Assembly (NCBI RefSeq): GCF_963677565.1
Contig: NZ_OY781981.1
Coordinates: 1,550,001-1,614,000, forward strand
DNA from: an uncultured Draconibacterium sp.
GTDB lineage: Bacteria > Bacteroidota > Bacteroidia > Bacteroidales > Prolixibacteraceae
DNA: 64,000 nt
Reading direction: 5' to 3'
The position numbers and the translations under genes are program-made. Shown piece by piece: positions 35,867-44,793 of this stretch (positions are counted from its first letter, which is position 1; the number at the start of each line of letters is the position of its first letter). The notes below the pieces were generated by a model. The model made no database searches and was not told the DNA's origin. It saw nothing but the letters and a program-made list of their open reading frames with translations.

Positions 35867-36824
35867 ATGATGCAATATTTTCGCCCACTTTAACGGTGGT
35901 TTCCAAGCCTTTTTTTGTGTTTTCAATCAGATCGGCAGCAAACGTAATCGTTCCTTTTTCGAAAAGTAAAACCAGTGTTGATCCGCCAAAAGCAAAGTAA
36001 CCTTTTTCATCTCCTTTATTCACGGAGGTGTGTGCCTGGTATGTTTGGATAATACTTCCAACCATGGTAGCACCCACATCAACAATTAGAATCTCGCCAT
36101 AAGAATCAGTTGAAAGCGTACAATATTCGCGTTTGTTCTCACAAAAGGTTTTCAGGCTTCTACGCAATGCCAACGGCGAAACTGAATAATAGTGGCCATT
36201 AATTTTAACTGATTCAGAAGCTTTTCCTGATGCAGGGAAATGGTAGCGGTGATAATCAGCCGGGGCCAAACGAACAATGGCCATCGCTCCTGTTTCGTAT
36301 TTTTTTGCCAGACTTTCATCGCCAAGGAAAGTCTGCAGGTTAAATTCAGAACCTTTTATAAAAAACGATGGGATATCGTTCATCGATTGGAAGGCCAGAA
36401 TTTTACCATCTGCCGGGGAAACAACGCCTTCTTCCACTGGCCGAACCTCCGGTTTTAGTTTGCGATAAAAAAACTCATTAAAGGTTTTGTAATGCTTAAT
36501 ATCGCTGAATTCGCATTCGTTTAAATTAATACGGTGCTCGTTTACAAATTCAGGAATACGTTTTGCCGAAAGCCTGGAGTCCATGTACCAGCCTCCCATT
36601 GACGAAACAATTTTGCGTTTTACCAACAAGTTCAGAGCCGCTTTTCCGGTTGCCGATGTGTACAACCATTTCAGCATTCCTTCGCCGGGAACATTTTCGG
36701 ACTGAATTTCCCCACTTGCTCTTTCAATATATTTTATAGTTTCCATTTTGGTATCCGGCTCAACTTCTTTTTGGCAGGAAATAATTGCCAGGAAAAGTAA
36801 AACCAAATTAATGTATTTCATCAA
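35865..36824 (-). CDS. psd: phosphatidylserine decarboxylase, with a lipoprotein-like N-terminus
   Basis: Psd converts phosphatidylserine to phosphatidylethanolamine with a pyruvoyl group made by self-cleavage. The family sequence runs from about residue 27 (METIKYIERASGE). SPADGK and YHRYHFP hold the conserved D and H. FGGSTLVLL gives the cleavage site G281/S282. Ahead of this lie 26 residues that look like a lipoprotein signal (MMKYINLVLLFLAIISC, C17). The longer start is two bases after the rnhA stop, a close operon spacing, but METIKY (36746) would match classical Psd better. If C17 is lipidated the enzyme would be periplasmic, which is unusual for this enzyme. Confidence 0.88.
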   Translation of the reverse strand: MMKYINLVLLFLAIISCQKEVEPDTKMETIKYIERASGEIQSENVPGEGMLKWLYTSATGKAALNLLVKRKIVSSMGGWYMDSRLSAKRIPEFVNEHRINLNECEFSDIKHYKTFNEFFYRKLKPEVRPVEEGVVSPADGKILAFQSMNDIPSFFIKGSEFNLQTFLGDESLAKKYETGAMAIVRLAPADYHRYHFPASGKASESVKINGHYYSVSPLALRRSLKTFCENKREYCTLSTDSYGEILIVDVGATMVGSIIQTYQAHTSVNKGDEKGYFAFGGSTLVLLFEKGTITFAADLIENTKKGLETTVKVGENIAS

Positions 36825-36826
36825 AA

Positions 36827-37288
36827 CTATTCCGGATTATAGCCAACATCATCCAATAACTGTGGTTGCATTGAGGCTTCAACTGCCAGCTCATCGCAAC
36901 GTTCGTTTAGCGGATTATTGGCATGACCTTTCACCCATACAAACTTAACCACGTGCTTTTTATAGATTTCAAGAAAACGCATCCAAAGATCGGCATTTTT
37001 TTTGCCTTTAAAACGCTTTTTCACCCAATTAAAAACCCAGCCTTTGGTTACTGCATCAGCAACGTATTTCGAGTCGGTATAAATGGTAACATCACTGCCT
37101 TCAATTTTTAGCGACTCCAACGCCACAATTACCGCCAGCAACTCCATCCGGTTGTTGGTGGTTAGTTTATATCCTTCCGATAGTTCTTTACGGTGAGGTC
37201 CCGAAAGCAGCACAATTCCATATCCTCCGTTTCCCGGATTTCCGCGTGCTGCACCATCGGTGTATATCGTAATTTTTGGACGAGCCAT
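36827..37288 (-). CDS. rnhA: ribonuclease HI
   Basis: RNase HI cuts the RNA strand of RNA-DNA hybrids. The 153-residue protein has all acidic active-site motifs: YTDGAARGNPG, NNRMELLAV, YTDSKYV and RCDELA. The KGWVFNWVKKRFKGKKN segment is the basic handle. Its stop lies two bases before the psd start, so the genes are cotranscribed. Confidence 0.96.
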   Translation of the reverse strand: MARPKITIYTDGAARGNPGNGGYGIVLLSGPHRKELSEGYKLTTNNRMELLAVIVALESLKIEGSDVTIYTDSKYVADAVTKGWVFNWVKKRFKGKKNADLWMRFLEIYKKHVVKFVWVKGHANNPLNERCDELAVEASMQPQLLDDVGYNPE

Positions 37289-37410
37289 TTGTTGATTTGT
37301 ATTTTGCTTACAAAATAGGGAGTATTATTCTAAATAAGCAAACATTGTTTTGGGATTAGGCATTCAAAAAACGGAGAATCGAACATCTGAACCGAAACTC
37401 TTTTTTTTAT

Positions 37411-37477
37411 CGTCATGCTGAACTTGTTTCAGCATCTTTTATCATAGAAAAGACCCTGAACTAAATTCAGGGTGACG
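37411..37477. repeat. palindromic interspersed repeat, copy A
   Basis: The ends CGTCA and TGACG pair. Inside are two further arms, ATGCTGAA...TTCAGCAT and CCTGAA...TTCAGG, giving a cruciform-like structure. The first 30 bases are nearly identical to the copy at 51964-52025. It lies between the S46 peptidase and rnhA. Confidence 0.8.
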
Positions 37478-37512
37478 TTCGATTTAAGAAACATAGTAGA
37501 CAATTACAAACA

Positions 37513-37545
37513 AAAAACCCCGCCAATAAATGACGAGGTTTTCGT
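37513..37545 (-). terminator. S46 peptidase terminator
   Basis: Read on the minus strand, AAAACCTCGTC and GGCGGGGTTTT pair with G-U wobbles around an AT-rich loop, followed by a T run. It lies 18 bases after the peptidase stop. Confidence 0.75.
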
Positions 37546-37563
37546 TTAATATCGTTAGCTCGC

Positions 37564-39720
37564 TTAGCGAACAATTGTCATTTCATCAATCAGATTTTGT
37601 GCACCGGCATAAATATCAACTACCCAAAGCACAAAGCGGATGTCGACATTAATACAGCGTTGCAGGTTTTCTTCAAAATCAAGGTCGCCACTCATTGCTT
37701 CCCAGTTTCCGTCGAATGCAATACCGATCAGCTCGCCTTTTCCGTTAATAACAGGACTTCCTGAGTTTCCACCGGTAATATCGTTGTCGGTAATAAAACA
37801 GGCACGAAGTTTACCATCTTCATCTGCATACTGTCCGAAGTTTTCATCCAACAGCAGTTCTTTCATGCGGGCAGGAACGTCAAACTCATAATCACCGGGA
37901 ATTTCTTTTTCCAGGTAACCATCAGTAGTGGTGTAATATTTATAGGTTACTCCATCGCGAGGATCGTAAGGCATTACAGTTCCATAGGTTAAACGCATGG
38001 TTGAGTTGGCATCAGGATAGAATTTCTTGTCGGGTTGCATTTCCATTAAACCGGCAACAAATAACCTTCTGCCTTTTAATAACTTCTCGTTTCCTTGTTG
38101 CAGTGTCATTGAAACGGAGCGGTACATATCAAAAATGTTAACTGCTGCCTGAAAAATCATATCTTTTTTCAATACTTTTAATGAAGGATTCTCGAGGAAA
38201 GCAGCCAGTTCTTCTTTATTATCGAAAATTGTTTTCTGGAACATTTTCGAAGTGTACTTTTCGTAATCACCTTTGTACTTGATTTGGATTTCGGAGAAGA
38301 ATGAAGGGTAATATTTTGAAGCGTTGTTTTCCGCGTAGATTTTCATCAGTGCTGCAACTAGTTTTTCGTCGGTTGCGGCATCGTAATCTTTAAAATAACC
38401 ATCCAATGTGCTTTCAAGTCTTGCTGCAAAGGCTTCTATTCTGTCTTTATTTTCATCCGGTTTCTCCAACAAATCAGCCAGTTGATTTGCACGGTAGGCG
38501 AACATAAATATTTCAGGTCCGCGCAATAGTGCTTCAGCGGCATATTCCATTGCTTTTTCAGCCTCAACATCTTGGTACGATTCTTCGATAAGCGGAAGTG
38601 CTTCTCCGTATTTTGCTTTTCTGTCGGTACTGGCATTTACCCAATTGGTAAATTGATTTTCCAACTCTTGCTTTTGTGCAATGATTCCAAGTTTTGTTAA
38701 GGCTTCGTTTTGACCGATTGCGTTTTTGTAATAGTTGGCACTACGTGCGTGTTTCGATGCATATTGAATTTTTGCTTTTTGGCTGGTAGCCATGTAATCG
38801 GCAATAATATCCAGTTTTTTCTCGCGAACTACAATGCGCGCAGTGTTGGTTACTTTCATGGTGTAATCAATACCCCACGATGTTTTGTAACGGTTGGTGC
38901 TTCCCGGGTAACCAAATACCATTGCAAAGTCGTTCTCTTTAACGCCTTTTAATGAAATAGGCAAGTGGTGCTTTGGCTGATAAGGAACATTGTCTTCCGA
39001 ATATTCTGCCGGTGTTCCGTCGGGTGCGCAATAAACGCGAAACATTGAAAAATCGTTGGTATGGCGTGGCCACATCCAGTTGTCGGTGTCGCCACCAAAT
39101 TTACCCAGTGCCTGTGGTGGAGCACCTACCAAACGTACATCTTTAAACGTTTCGGTAACAAACAGGAAATACTGGTTCGCTTTAAAAAAGTCTCTGATGT
39201 ATACTTCGTAATGGGTGTCGCCTTTGGCTTCTCTTTCCAACTGGCGGGTAACTTCATCAATTTTTTTCGAACGTTCACTCTCAGTCATTTCATCTGTTAC
39301 ATCAGCCAAAACTTTGTCTGTAACATCCTCAACCGATATAAGGAAAGTAACTGTTTTCCCGGGGTTTGGAAGTTCTTCTTCTTTCGACATGGCCCAAAAA
39401 CCATCTTGCAGGTAATCGTGTTCAACACTCGAATGCTGCTGAATTTCGCCAAAACCACAGTGGTGGTTGGTTAAAAGCAAACCATCTTTTGAGATTACTT
39501 CTGCGGTACATGATCCGCGATCAAGTGCCACAATTGCATCTTTCAGGCTCGATTGATTAATGCTGTAAATATCTTCAGCACTCAATTCGCAGCCCATATC
39601 TTGCATGGTGTTAATGTTCAGTTTGTGAATAAGTGACGGGAGCCACATTCCCTCCTTCGCAACTGCCGAACCAATTATGAAGATGGTTAGCAGCAGTATC
39701 AAATTTAATTTTCTCATCAT
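37564..39720 (-). CDS. S46 family dipeptidyl-peptidase (DPP7-like)
   Basis: This 718-residue serine peptidase has a signal peptide (LILLLTIFIIGSAVA) and acts in the periplasm or at the outer membrane, removing dipeptides from peptide N-termini. The chymotrypsin-like triad is visible: H86/H87 in LLTNHHCG, an aspartate in RHTNDFSMF and S653 in GGNSGSPV. A glycine lies 18 residues after S653 (FDGNWE). In the family, Gly here goes with DPP7 (hydrophobic P1) and Arg with DPP11 (acidic P1), so DPP7-like is inferred. A -7 box lies just upstream and a terminator just downstream. Confidence 0.92.
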   Translation of the reverse strand: MMRKLNLILLLTIFIIGSAVAKEGMWLPSLIHKLNINTMQDMGCELSAEDIYSINQSSLKDAIVALDRGSCTAEVISKDGLLLTNHHCGFGEIQQHSSVEHDYLQDGFWAMSKEEELPNPGKTVTFLISVEDVTDKVLADVTDEMTESERSKKIDEVTRQLEREAKGDTHYEVYIRDFFKANQYFLFVTETFKDVRLVGAPPQALGKFGGDTDNWMWPRHTNDFSMFRVYCAPDGTPAEYSEDNVPYQPKHHLPISLKGVKENDFAMVFGYPGSTNRYKTSWGIDYTMKVTNTARIVVREKKLDIIADYMATSQKAKIQYASKHARSANYYKNAIGQNEALTKLGIIAQKQELENQFTNWVNASTDRKAKYGEALPLIEESYQDVEAEKAMEYAAEALLRGPEIFMFAYRANQLADLLEKPDENKDRIEAFAARLESTLDGYFKDYDAATDEKLVAALMKIYAENNASKYYPSFFSEIQIKYKGDYEKYTSKMFQKTIFDNKEELAAFLENPSLKVLKKDMIFQAAVNIFDMYRSVSMTLQQGNEKLLKGRRLFVAGLMEMQPDKKFYPDANSTMRLTYGTVMPYDPRDGVTYKYYTTTDGYLEKEIPGDYEFDVPARMKELLLDENFGQYADEDGKLRACFITDNDITGGNSGSPVINGKGELIGIAFDGNWEAMSGDLDFEENLQRCINVDIRFVLWVVDIYAGAQNLIDEMTIVR

Positions 39721-39748
39721 TATATATTCCTTAATTCAAAATGTTGTG

Positions 39749-39756
39749 CAAATATA
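39749..39756 (-). promoter_or_regulatory. putative S46 peptidase promoter -7 element
   Basis: On the minus strand TATATTTG matches TAnnTTTG exactly, 28 bases before the peptidase start. No convincing -33 box was found. The 231-bp divergent region up to 39952 holds nothing else recognised. Confidence 0.5.
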
Positions 39757-39951
39757 GTTTTTCCAAAATCTTATAACGTGATTTTTATCTCATTTGTCAG
39801 GTATGTTTAAATGATAGAATACCTCTTTAAACGTGACAAAGAAGAGCATAATCTTTATTTTCCTGTAATTTTTGGTCCGGTTTTACACATTCGTATTTAT
39901 TTAGCAGTATGAATTACACGAATAACACTATATTGAAAATAAAAAATTGAT

Positions 39952-40956
39952 ATGAGCCGATTTACAAGAATTATTATGTGGGTTTTGCTGTGGGGAGCAC
40001 TATTTGTAGCCATTGCCTATTTTTTGCCGAAAACTGTTACCGTTGAGCGTAGTGCTGATATTCAGGCTCCGGTAAAAACGGTTTATGCACAAATCGTTGA
40101 CCTGCATCAATGGGATCATTGGTCGCCATGGAAGCGAATGAATGATGACATAAGTGTGGAGTATAAAAACCATGGAGTTGGACTGGGTGGAGGTTATACT
40201 CTTACAAGTAAATCGAAAGAAGAAAGTGGTGCCACCATAGAAATTACCGAGGCCAAAGCTTTTGAAAAAATTTCGGTAGTGCTTGATTTTAAGGATCGTG
40301 GCGAAGCTTTTAGTAGCTTCCTTTTGACAGAACAGGATGATGAAACGGTTATAACCTGGACACTTATTTACGATGTGGGGAATAATCCATTTGCACGGTG
40401 GATAGGACTACTCATGAAAAAAAGTATGGCAACCGATTTTGATAATGGATTGGTGAAACTGAAAGCACTTTGCCAGGTAATTGAAAAAGAAAGTGCATAT
40501 GTGATATTACTGGATGAAGTTGAAGAAATGAATTACGCAGGAATTCGAGAAACAGTTCCGTTTATTGAAGTAAGCAGGGAAATGAGTGAGATGTACGGAG
40601 AAATCAGCAGATTTTTGGCACAGAAGGAAACTGAAATGGCCGGAATGCCTTTTGCTATGTATCACCTGATGGATGAAGAAAATATTGATTTTGAATGCGG
40701 CATTCCAATCCAAGAAAATATTGAAGGAAATGCAACAGTAAAAGTGGCAACTTTTCCGACCAGCACTTGTGCCTGTCTCGATTTTTATGGCGATTACAGC
40801 AACTTGCAGGAAGGACATTTAGCCATGCAAAAATGGATGGAAGCACACGGATTTAATCTTTCCAGTGCTCCAATGGAATTTTACCTCACCGATCCGCTGC
40901 AGGAAACAGATCCGGCAAACTGGTTAACACGCATTTGTTATCCGGTTGAAAAATAA
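39952..40956 (+). CDS. membrane-anchored SRPBCC domain fused to GyrI-like ligand-binding domain
   Basis: This 334-residue protein has one N-terminal membrane segment (about 7-25). Next comes a SRPBCC/polyketide-cyclase-like domain (about 30-165; SADIQAPVKTVYAQIVD and DLHQWDHWSPW are typical). The C-terminal half is a GyrI-like/AraC effector-binding domain (about 175-334; YPVEK end, DFYGDYSNL). Both halves are ligand-binding folds. No DNA-binding domain is present, so it is not a classical regulator. Function unknown. Confidence 0.75.
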   Translation: MSRFTRIIMWVLLWGALFVAIAYFLPKTVTVERSADIQAPVKTVYAQIVDLHQWDHWSPWKRMNDDISVEYKNHGVGLGGGYTLTSKSKEESGATIEITEAKAFEKISVVLDFKDRGEAFSSFLLTEQDDETVITWTLIYDVGNNPFARWIGLLMKKSMATDFDNGLVKLKALCQVIEKESAYVILLDEVEEMNYAGIRETVPFIEVSREMSEMYGEISRFLAQKETEMAGMPFAMYHLMDEENIDFECGIPIQENIEGNATVKVATFPTSTCACLDFYGDYSNLQEGHLAMQKWMEAHGFNLSSAPMEFYLTDPLQETDPANWLTRICYPVEK

Positions 40957-41006
40957 TACGATAGGTTAAAAATCTCTAAACAACAGGGTCATGTCTCAAT
41001 TCTTGC

Positions 41007-41014
41007 TAAATTTG
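41007..41014 (+). promoter_or_regulatory. putative promoter -7 element for the M23-dxr-rseP run
   Basis: TAAATTTG matches TAnnTTTG exactly and lies 21 bases before the GTG at 41035, leaving a leader of about 15 bases. Confidence 0.55.
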
Positions 41015-41034
41015 TAGCCTTAAAATTTTTAGGG

Positions 41035-41883
41035 GTGGAAGAGAAGAAGTTTTTTGATAAACTAAAAAATCAATACCGGTTAATAATTTACAACGATACT
41101 ACGTTTCAGTCGGTGTGGAGCATGAAACTATCGCGATTGAAGGTATTTACTGTAACCAGTTTAACCTCAGCAATTTTGGTTATACTGGTTATTTTGTTGA
41201 TTGCCACAACTGGATTGCGCGAGTATATTCCTGGTTATCCAAAAGCGGAGTACCGCCAAATGTTGGTACGTAATGCTTTGGTTGTTGATTCGCTGGAACA
41301 GGAACTGGCAAAACGCGATCAGTTTTTCAGAGGTATACAGGCAATTATGGCAGGTGAAGTACCGGAAGATGATCTGTCGTCGCCAACCGACCTGGACAAT
41401 GAAGAAGTGGAGTTTAAGGAATATAATCACGATTCTGTTTTTCAGGACAAGCTTTTGGCAGAACAGCTTAGTCTTTCAATCCGTAATGATAATCCCGATG
41501 TTACCCAGCTAAGCCAGGTTCATTTTTTTGTTCCGCTGAAAGGTGTTGTTTCTGAACACTTTCAAAATACACCCGATCATTTTGGTATTGATCTGGTAAG
41601 TGAACCCAATGCGCGAATTTCATCGGTGCTCGACGGAACAGTAATATTTGCAGGCTGGACACTTGAAACGGGTTACGTTGCTTACATTCAGCACGAAGCA
41701 AACCTGGTTTCGGTGTATAAACACAATGCTGAGTTATTAAAAAAGACAGGACAACAGGTTAAGGCGGGCGAAGCAATCGCAATAATTGGAAATACCGGAG
41801 AATTATCAAGTGGGCCGCATTTGCATTTTGAGTTGTGGTACAACGGAAAAGCACTTAATCCGGAACAGTACATTGACTTTTAA
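41035..41883 (+). CDS. M23 family membrane metallopeptidase
   Basis: This 282-residue protein has one membrane segment (about 38-60), a short coiled segment (about 70-110) and a C-terminal LytM/M23 domain. Zinc ligands are visible: H182 and D186 in HFGIDL, and H264 in the motif GPHLHFELW (H262 is the catalytic partner). M23 enzymes cut peptidoglycan cross-bridges. The start is GTG 41035, one base out of step with any ATG, supported by the -7 box 21 bases upstream. dxr starts one base after its stop codon, so the genes are cotranscribed. Confidence 0.9.
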   Translation: MEEKKFFDKLKNQYRLIIYNDTTFQSVWSMKLSRLKVFTVTSLTSAILVILVILLIATTGLREYIPGYPKAEYRQMLVRNALVVDSLEQELAKRDQFFRGIQAIMAGEVPEDDLSSPTDLDNEEVEFKEYNHDSVFQDKLLAEQLSLSIRNDNPDVTQLSQVHFFVPLKGVVSEHFQNTPDHFGIDLVSEPNARISSVLDGTVIFAGWTLETGYVAYIQHEANLVSVYKHNAELLKKTGQQVKAGEAIAIIGNTGELSSGPHLHFELWYNGKALNPEQYIDF

Positions 41884-41884
41884 G

Positions 41885-43045
41885 ATGAAGAAAAGAATAG
41901 CAATTCTGGGATCTACCGGATCTATAGGAACACAGGCACTCGAGGTGATTGAGCAAAATTCGGATTTGTTTGAAGTTGAGGTTTTAACGGCAAATAACAG
42001 TGTGGAGTTGCTCATTCAGCAAGCCAAAAAATTTCAGCCCAATGTTGTGGTTATCGCCAATAAAGGCAACTACCGATTAGTTTCTGATGCCCTTGAAGAT
42101 GAAGATATAAAGGTATACGCCGGTGAAGAGGCCTTAAACCAGGTGGTTGAAATGGATACCATTGATTTAGTGCTTACTGCAATGGTGGGTTATTCAGGAT
42201 TGATCCCAACCCATAACGCTGTAAAAGCCGGGAAACCAATTGCGTTGGCAAATAAAGAAACGCTGGTTGTTGCCGGCGAGATTATTACCAAAGCCGCTCG
42301 CGAAAAGCAGGTTGATTTGTTGCCCGTTGATTCAGAACACTCAGCCATTTTTCAATGCTTGGTTGGTGAATTTATGAATCCGGTTGAAAAGATTTACCTC
42401 ACTTGTTCGGGAGGACCATTCAGAGGGAAAACACTTGAAGAATTGCAGCATGTTACTGTCGACGATGCTTTGGACCATCCAAACTGGGATATGGGTGCAA
42501 AAATTACGATTGATTCGGCAACGCTTATGAACAAAGGATTCGAGGTAATTGAAGCGCATTGGCTTTTTGGTTTACCCGCTTCAAAAATCGACGTTATTGT
42601 GCATCCCGAGTCTATCATCCATTCGATCGTACAATTTGAGGACGGGTCGATGAAAGCACAAATGGGATTGCCCGATATGAAGCTGCCCATTCAATATGCC
42701 ATAGGATTTCCCAACCGAATTGCAAATAACTTCCCACGGTTCAACTTTTTAGATTACCCAACTTTACATTTTGAACAGCCAAATACAGAAATTTTTCGTA
42801 ACCTTGCACTCTCTTTTGCGGCAATGGAAAAAGGCGGAAACATGCCCTGTATCCTGAATGCTGCCAATGAGATAGTTGTTGAGGCATTTTTGAAGCGAAA
42901 AATTAAGTTTTTGGATATGCCGGAATTTATTGAACAAGCCATGGATAAGGTTGATTTTATTACTCAACCTACACTCAATGATTTAATTGAGACGAATAAC
43001 GAAACAAGAACGGTGGCACAGTTGTTAACAGAAAACAAAATTTAG
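41885..43045 (+). CDS. dxr: 1-deoxy-D-xylulose-5-phosphate reductoisomerase
   Basis: Dxr makes 2-C-methyl-D-erythritol-4-phosphate with NADPH, the second step of the MEP isoprenoid route. The 386-residue protein starts MKKRIAILGSTGSIGTQALE (NADPH-binding GxTGSIG). Conserved segments include ANKETLVVAGE, PVDSEHSAIFQ (metal site) and ATLMNKGFEVIEAHWLF. A longer frame begins at 41786 inside the M23 gene, but ATG 41885 matches the family start. rseP follows after 9 bases. Confidence 0.96.
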   Translation: MKKRIAILGSTGSIGTQALEVIEQNSDLFEVEVLTANNSVELLIQQAKKFQPNVVVIANKGNYRLVSDALEDEDIKVYAGEEALNQVVEMDTIDLVLTAMVGYSGLIPTHNAVKAGKPIALANKETLVVAGEIITKAAREKQVDLLPVDSEHSAIFQCLVGEFMNPVEKIYLTCSGGPFRGKTLEELQHVTVDDALDHPNWDMGAKITIDSATLMNKGFEVIEAHWLFGLPASKIDVIVHPESIIHSIVQFEDGSMKAQMGLPDMKLPIQYAIGFPNRIANNFPRFNFLDYPTLHFEQPNTEIFRNLALSFAAMEKGGNMPCILNAANEIVVEAFLKRKIKFLDMPEFIEQAMDKVDFITQPTLNDLIETNNETRTVAQLLTENKI

Positions 43046-43054
43046 AAAGATTTA

Positions 43055-44392
43055 ATGGAGTCGATTTTAATTAAAACAGCGCAATTACTTTTAAGCTTAT
43101 CAATATTAGTGGTTTTACACGAGGCGGGACACTTTATGTTTGCCCGGCTTTTCAAAACCCGGGTAGAAAAATTTTACCTCTTTTTTAATCCATGGTTCTC
43201 GCTTTTCAAAATAAAAAAAGGCGAAACAGAATATGGAATTGGCTGGTTACCATTGGGAGGATATGTGAAAATTTCGGGGATGATCGATGAGTCGATGGAC
43301 AAGGAAGCGATGAAACTACCGCCGCAACCCTGGGAATTTAGGGCAAAACCGGCATGGCAGCGTTTGCTGATTATGGTAGGTGGTGTGTTAATGAATTTCC
43401 TGTTTGCAATGGTAATTTACATTGGAGTGCTTTATGCATGGGGCGAACAATATCTGCCAACCGAGAATGTAAAATACGGAGTTGTTGTTAATGAAACAGG
43501 AGAGCAGATCGGATTTAAAACCGGTGATAAAATTCTTACCGTTGATAACCAATACATCGAGCAATTCAGCAAAATTGTACCGACCATAGTTTTAGATGGT
43601 GCTAAAACGGTGCAGGTTGAGCGCGATGGACAAAAGGTTGATGTGGAGATTACCGGAGAAGATCTCGCGCTATTACTAAAGAGCAAAGGTATTTGGGAAG
43701 AGCGTATTCCTTATGACATTAACATTGGCCGACTGGCGAAAGATTTGCCTGCACAGCAAGCAGGTATGGAAGTTGGTGATGTTTTGGGAGATGTTGATGG
43801 AAAATCATTCGACTACTACGATGAGTTTACCAATTATTTGGAGTCAAAGGAGGGTCAGGAAATTACGATCGATATTACCCGTGATGGTCAGAATATGACT
43901 AAAACGCTGACGATAAACGAAGATGGTAAAATGGGTTTTAACGCTTCACTTAACAATCCTGAAGTTTTTGAATTTAAAACAATCAAATACGGCTTTTTCG
44001 AGTCTATTCCGGCAGGTATAGATCGTGGAGTTCAAACCACCGGAAATTACCTGAAGCAGTTTAAATTGTTCTTTAAAAAAGAAACAAAAGCATACGAATC
44101 GTTGGGAGGATTTGCTACCATCGGAAATATTTTCTCTTCATCATGGGATTGGGCGCATTTCTGGAATATGACAGCGTTTATTTCTATTATCCTGGCCATT
44201 ATGAACCTTTTGCCAATTCCTGCACTGGATGGCGGACACGTAATGTTTTTATTTGGCGAAATGATTACCGGACGCAAACCGGGAGAGAAATTTTTGGAGT
44301 ATGCACAAATTGCCGGAATGGTATTACTTTTGGCACTGGTACTTTATGCCAATGCCAACGATATAATAAAAATGATTAACGGCACATTTTAA
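43055..44392 (+). CDS. rseP: RseP-like site-2 membrane metalloprotease
   Basis: This 445-residue multi-pass protease cuts membrane proteins such as anti-sigma factors within the membrane. The zinc motif HEAGH is in the first membrane helix (about 23-27), and the second metal site is the C-terminal NLLPIPALDGGHV (about 382-394). Two PDZ-like regions occupy about 130-310 (QQAGMEVGDVLGDVDG). The dxr-rseP order is widespread in bacteria. It could process the anti-sigma-like protein encoded 9 kb upstream, but that is speculation. Confidence 0.95.
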   Translation: MESILIKTAQLLLSLSILVVLHEAGHFMFARLFKTRVEKFYLFFNPWFSLFKIKKGETEYGIGWLPLGGYVKISGMIDESMDKEAMKLPPQPWEFRAKPAWQRLLIMVGGVLMNFLFAMVIYIGVLYAWGEQYLPTENVKYGVVVNETGEQIGFKTGDKILTVDNQYIEQFSKIVPTIVLDGAKTVQVERDGQKVDVEITGEDLALLLKSKGIWEERIPYDINIGRLAKDLPAQQAGMEVGDVLGDVDGKSFDYYDEFTNYLESKEGQEITIDITRDGQNMTKTLTINEDGKMGFNASLNNPEVFEFKTIKYGFFESIPAGIDRGVQTTGNYLKQFKLFFKKETKAYESLGGFATIGNIFSSSWDWAHFWNMTAFISIILAIMNLLPIPALDGGHVMFLFGEMITGRKPGEKFLEYAQIAGMVLLLALVLYANANDIIKMINGTF

Positions 44393-44403
44393 TGAAAAAA
44401 AAC

Positions 44404-44411
44404 TATTTTTG
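44404..44411 (+). promoter_or_regulatory. putative tatA promoter -7 element
   Basis: TATTTTTG matches TAnnTTTG exactly, 27 bases before ATG 44438. Transcription from here would begin beyond the alternative GTG start at 44414, so it helps to decide the tatA start. Confidence 0.55.
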
Positions 44412-44437
44412 TCGTGGAACCAATTAACTTATTAGAT

Positions 44438-44638
44438 ATGAATTTATTTGTAGTAGCAGGATTTATCGGACCTCAGGAAATAATAATCATCTTAATAATT
44501 GTTTTACTTCTTTTTGGTGGTCGTAAAATTCCGGAGTTGATGAAAGGACTTGGAAAAGGAATGAAGGAATTTAAAGAAGCAACAAAAGAAGATGAGGCTG
44601 AGGATAAAAAACCGGAAAGCGAAAAAATCGAGAAGTAA
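44438..44638 (+). CDS. tatA: twin-arginine translocase subunit TatA/TatE
   Basis: TatA forms the pore of the Sec-independent export route for folded proteins. The 66-residue product has a short periplasmic N-terminus, one membrane helix (IIIILIIVLLLFGG), the FGG hinge followed by RKIPELMKGLGKGMKEF, and a charged E/K tail. The frame can also open at GTG 44414, but ATG 44438 is preferred given the -7 box at 44404-44411. tatC is not in the window. Confidence 0.93.
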   Translation: MNLFVVAGFIGPQEIIIILIIVLLLFGGRKIPELMKGLGKGMKEFKEATKEDEAEDKKPESEKIEK

Positions 44639-44660
44639 TTAATATCGAAATAGATATTAC

Positions 44661-44697
44661 AAATCCCGTTCTGTTTAACAGTTACGGGATTTTTTGT
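44661..44697 (+). terminator. tatA terminator
   Basis: AAATCCCGT (44661-44669) pairs with ACGGGATTT (44684-44692), with an inner CTGTT/AACAG arm, and a T run follows. It lies 22 bases after tatA. Confidence 0.88.
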
Positions 44698-44793
44698 CTT
44701 TTTATGGATCGCCTATTAAATCTTCCATATTGCAGTATAACAGTCTGGTAAGGTTTTTGTATTATGTAGAAGAAATCCAAAAAAACAGATTAT

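Noticed and set aside
41786..41884. Longer N-terminus for Dxr inside the M23 gene
   Set aside because: The family N-terminus begins at MKKRIAILGSTGSIG (41885), right after the M23 stop codon.
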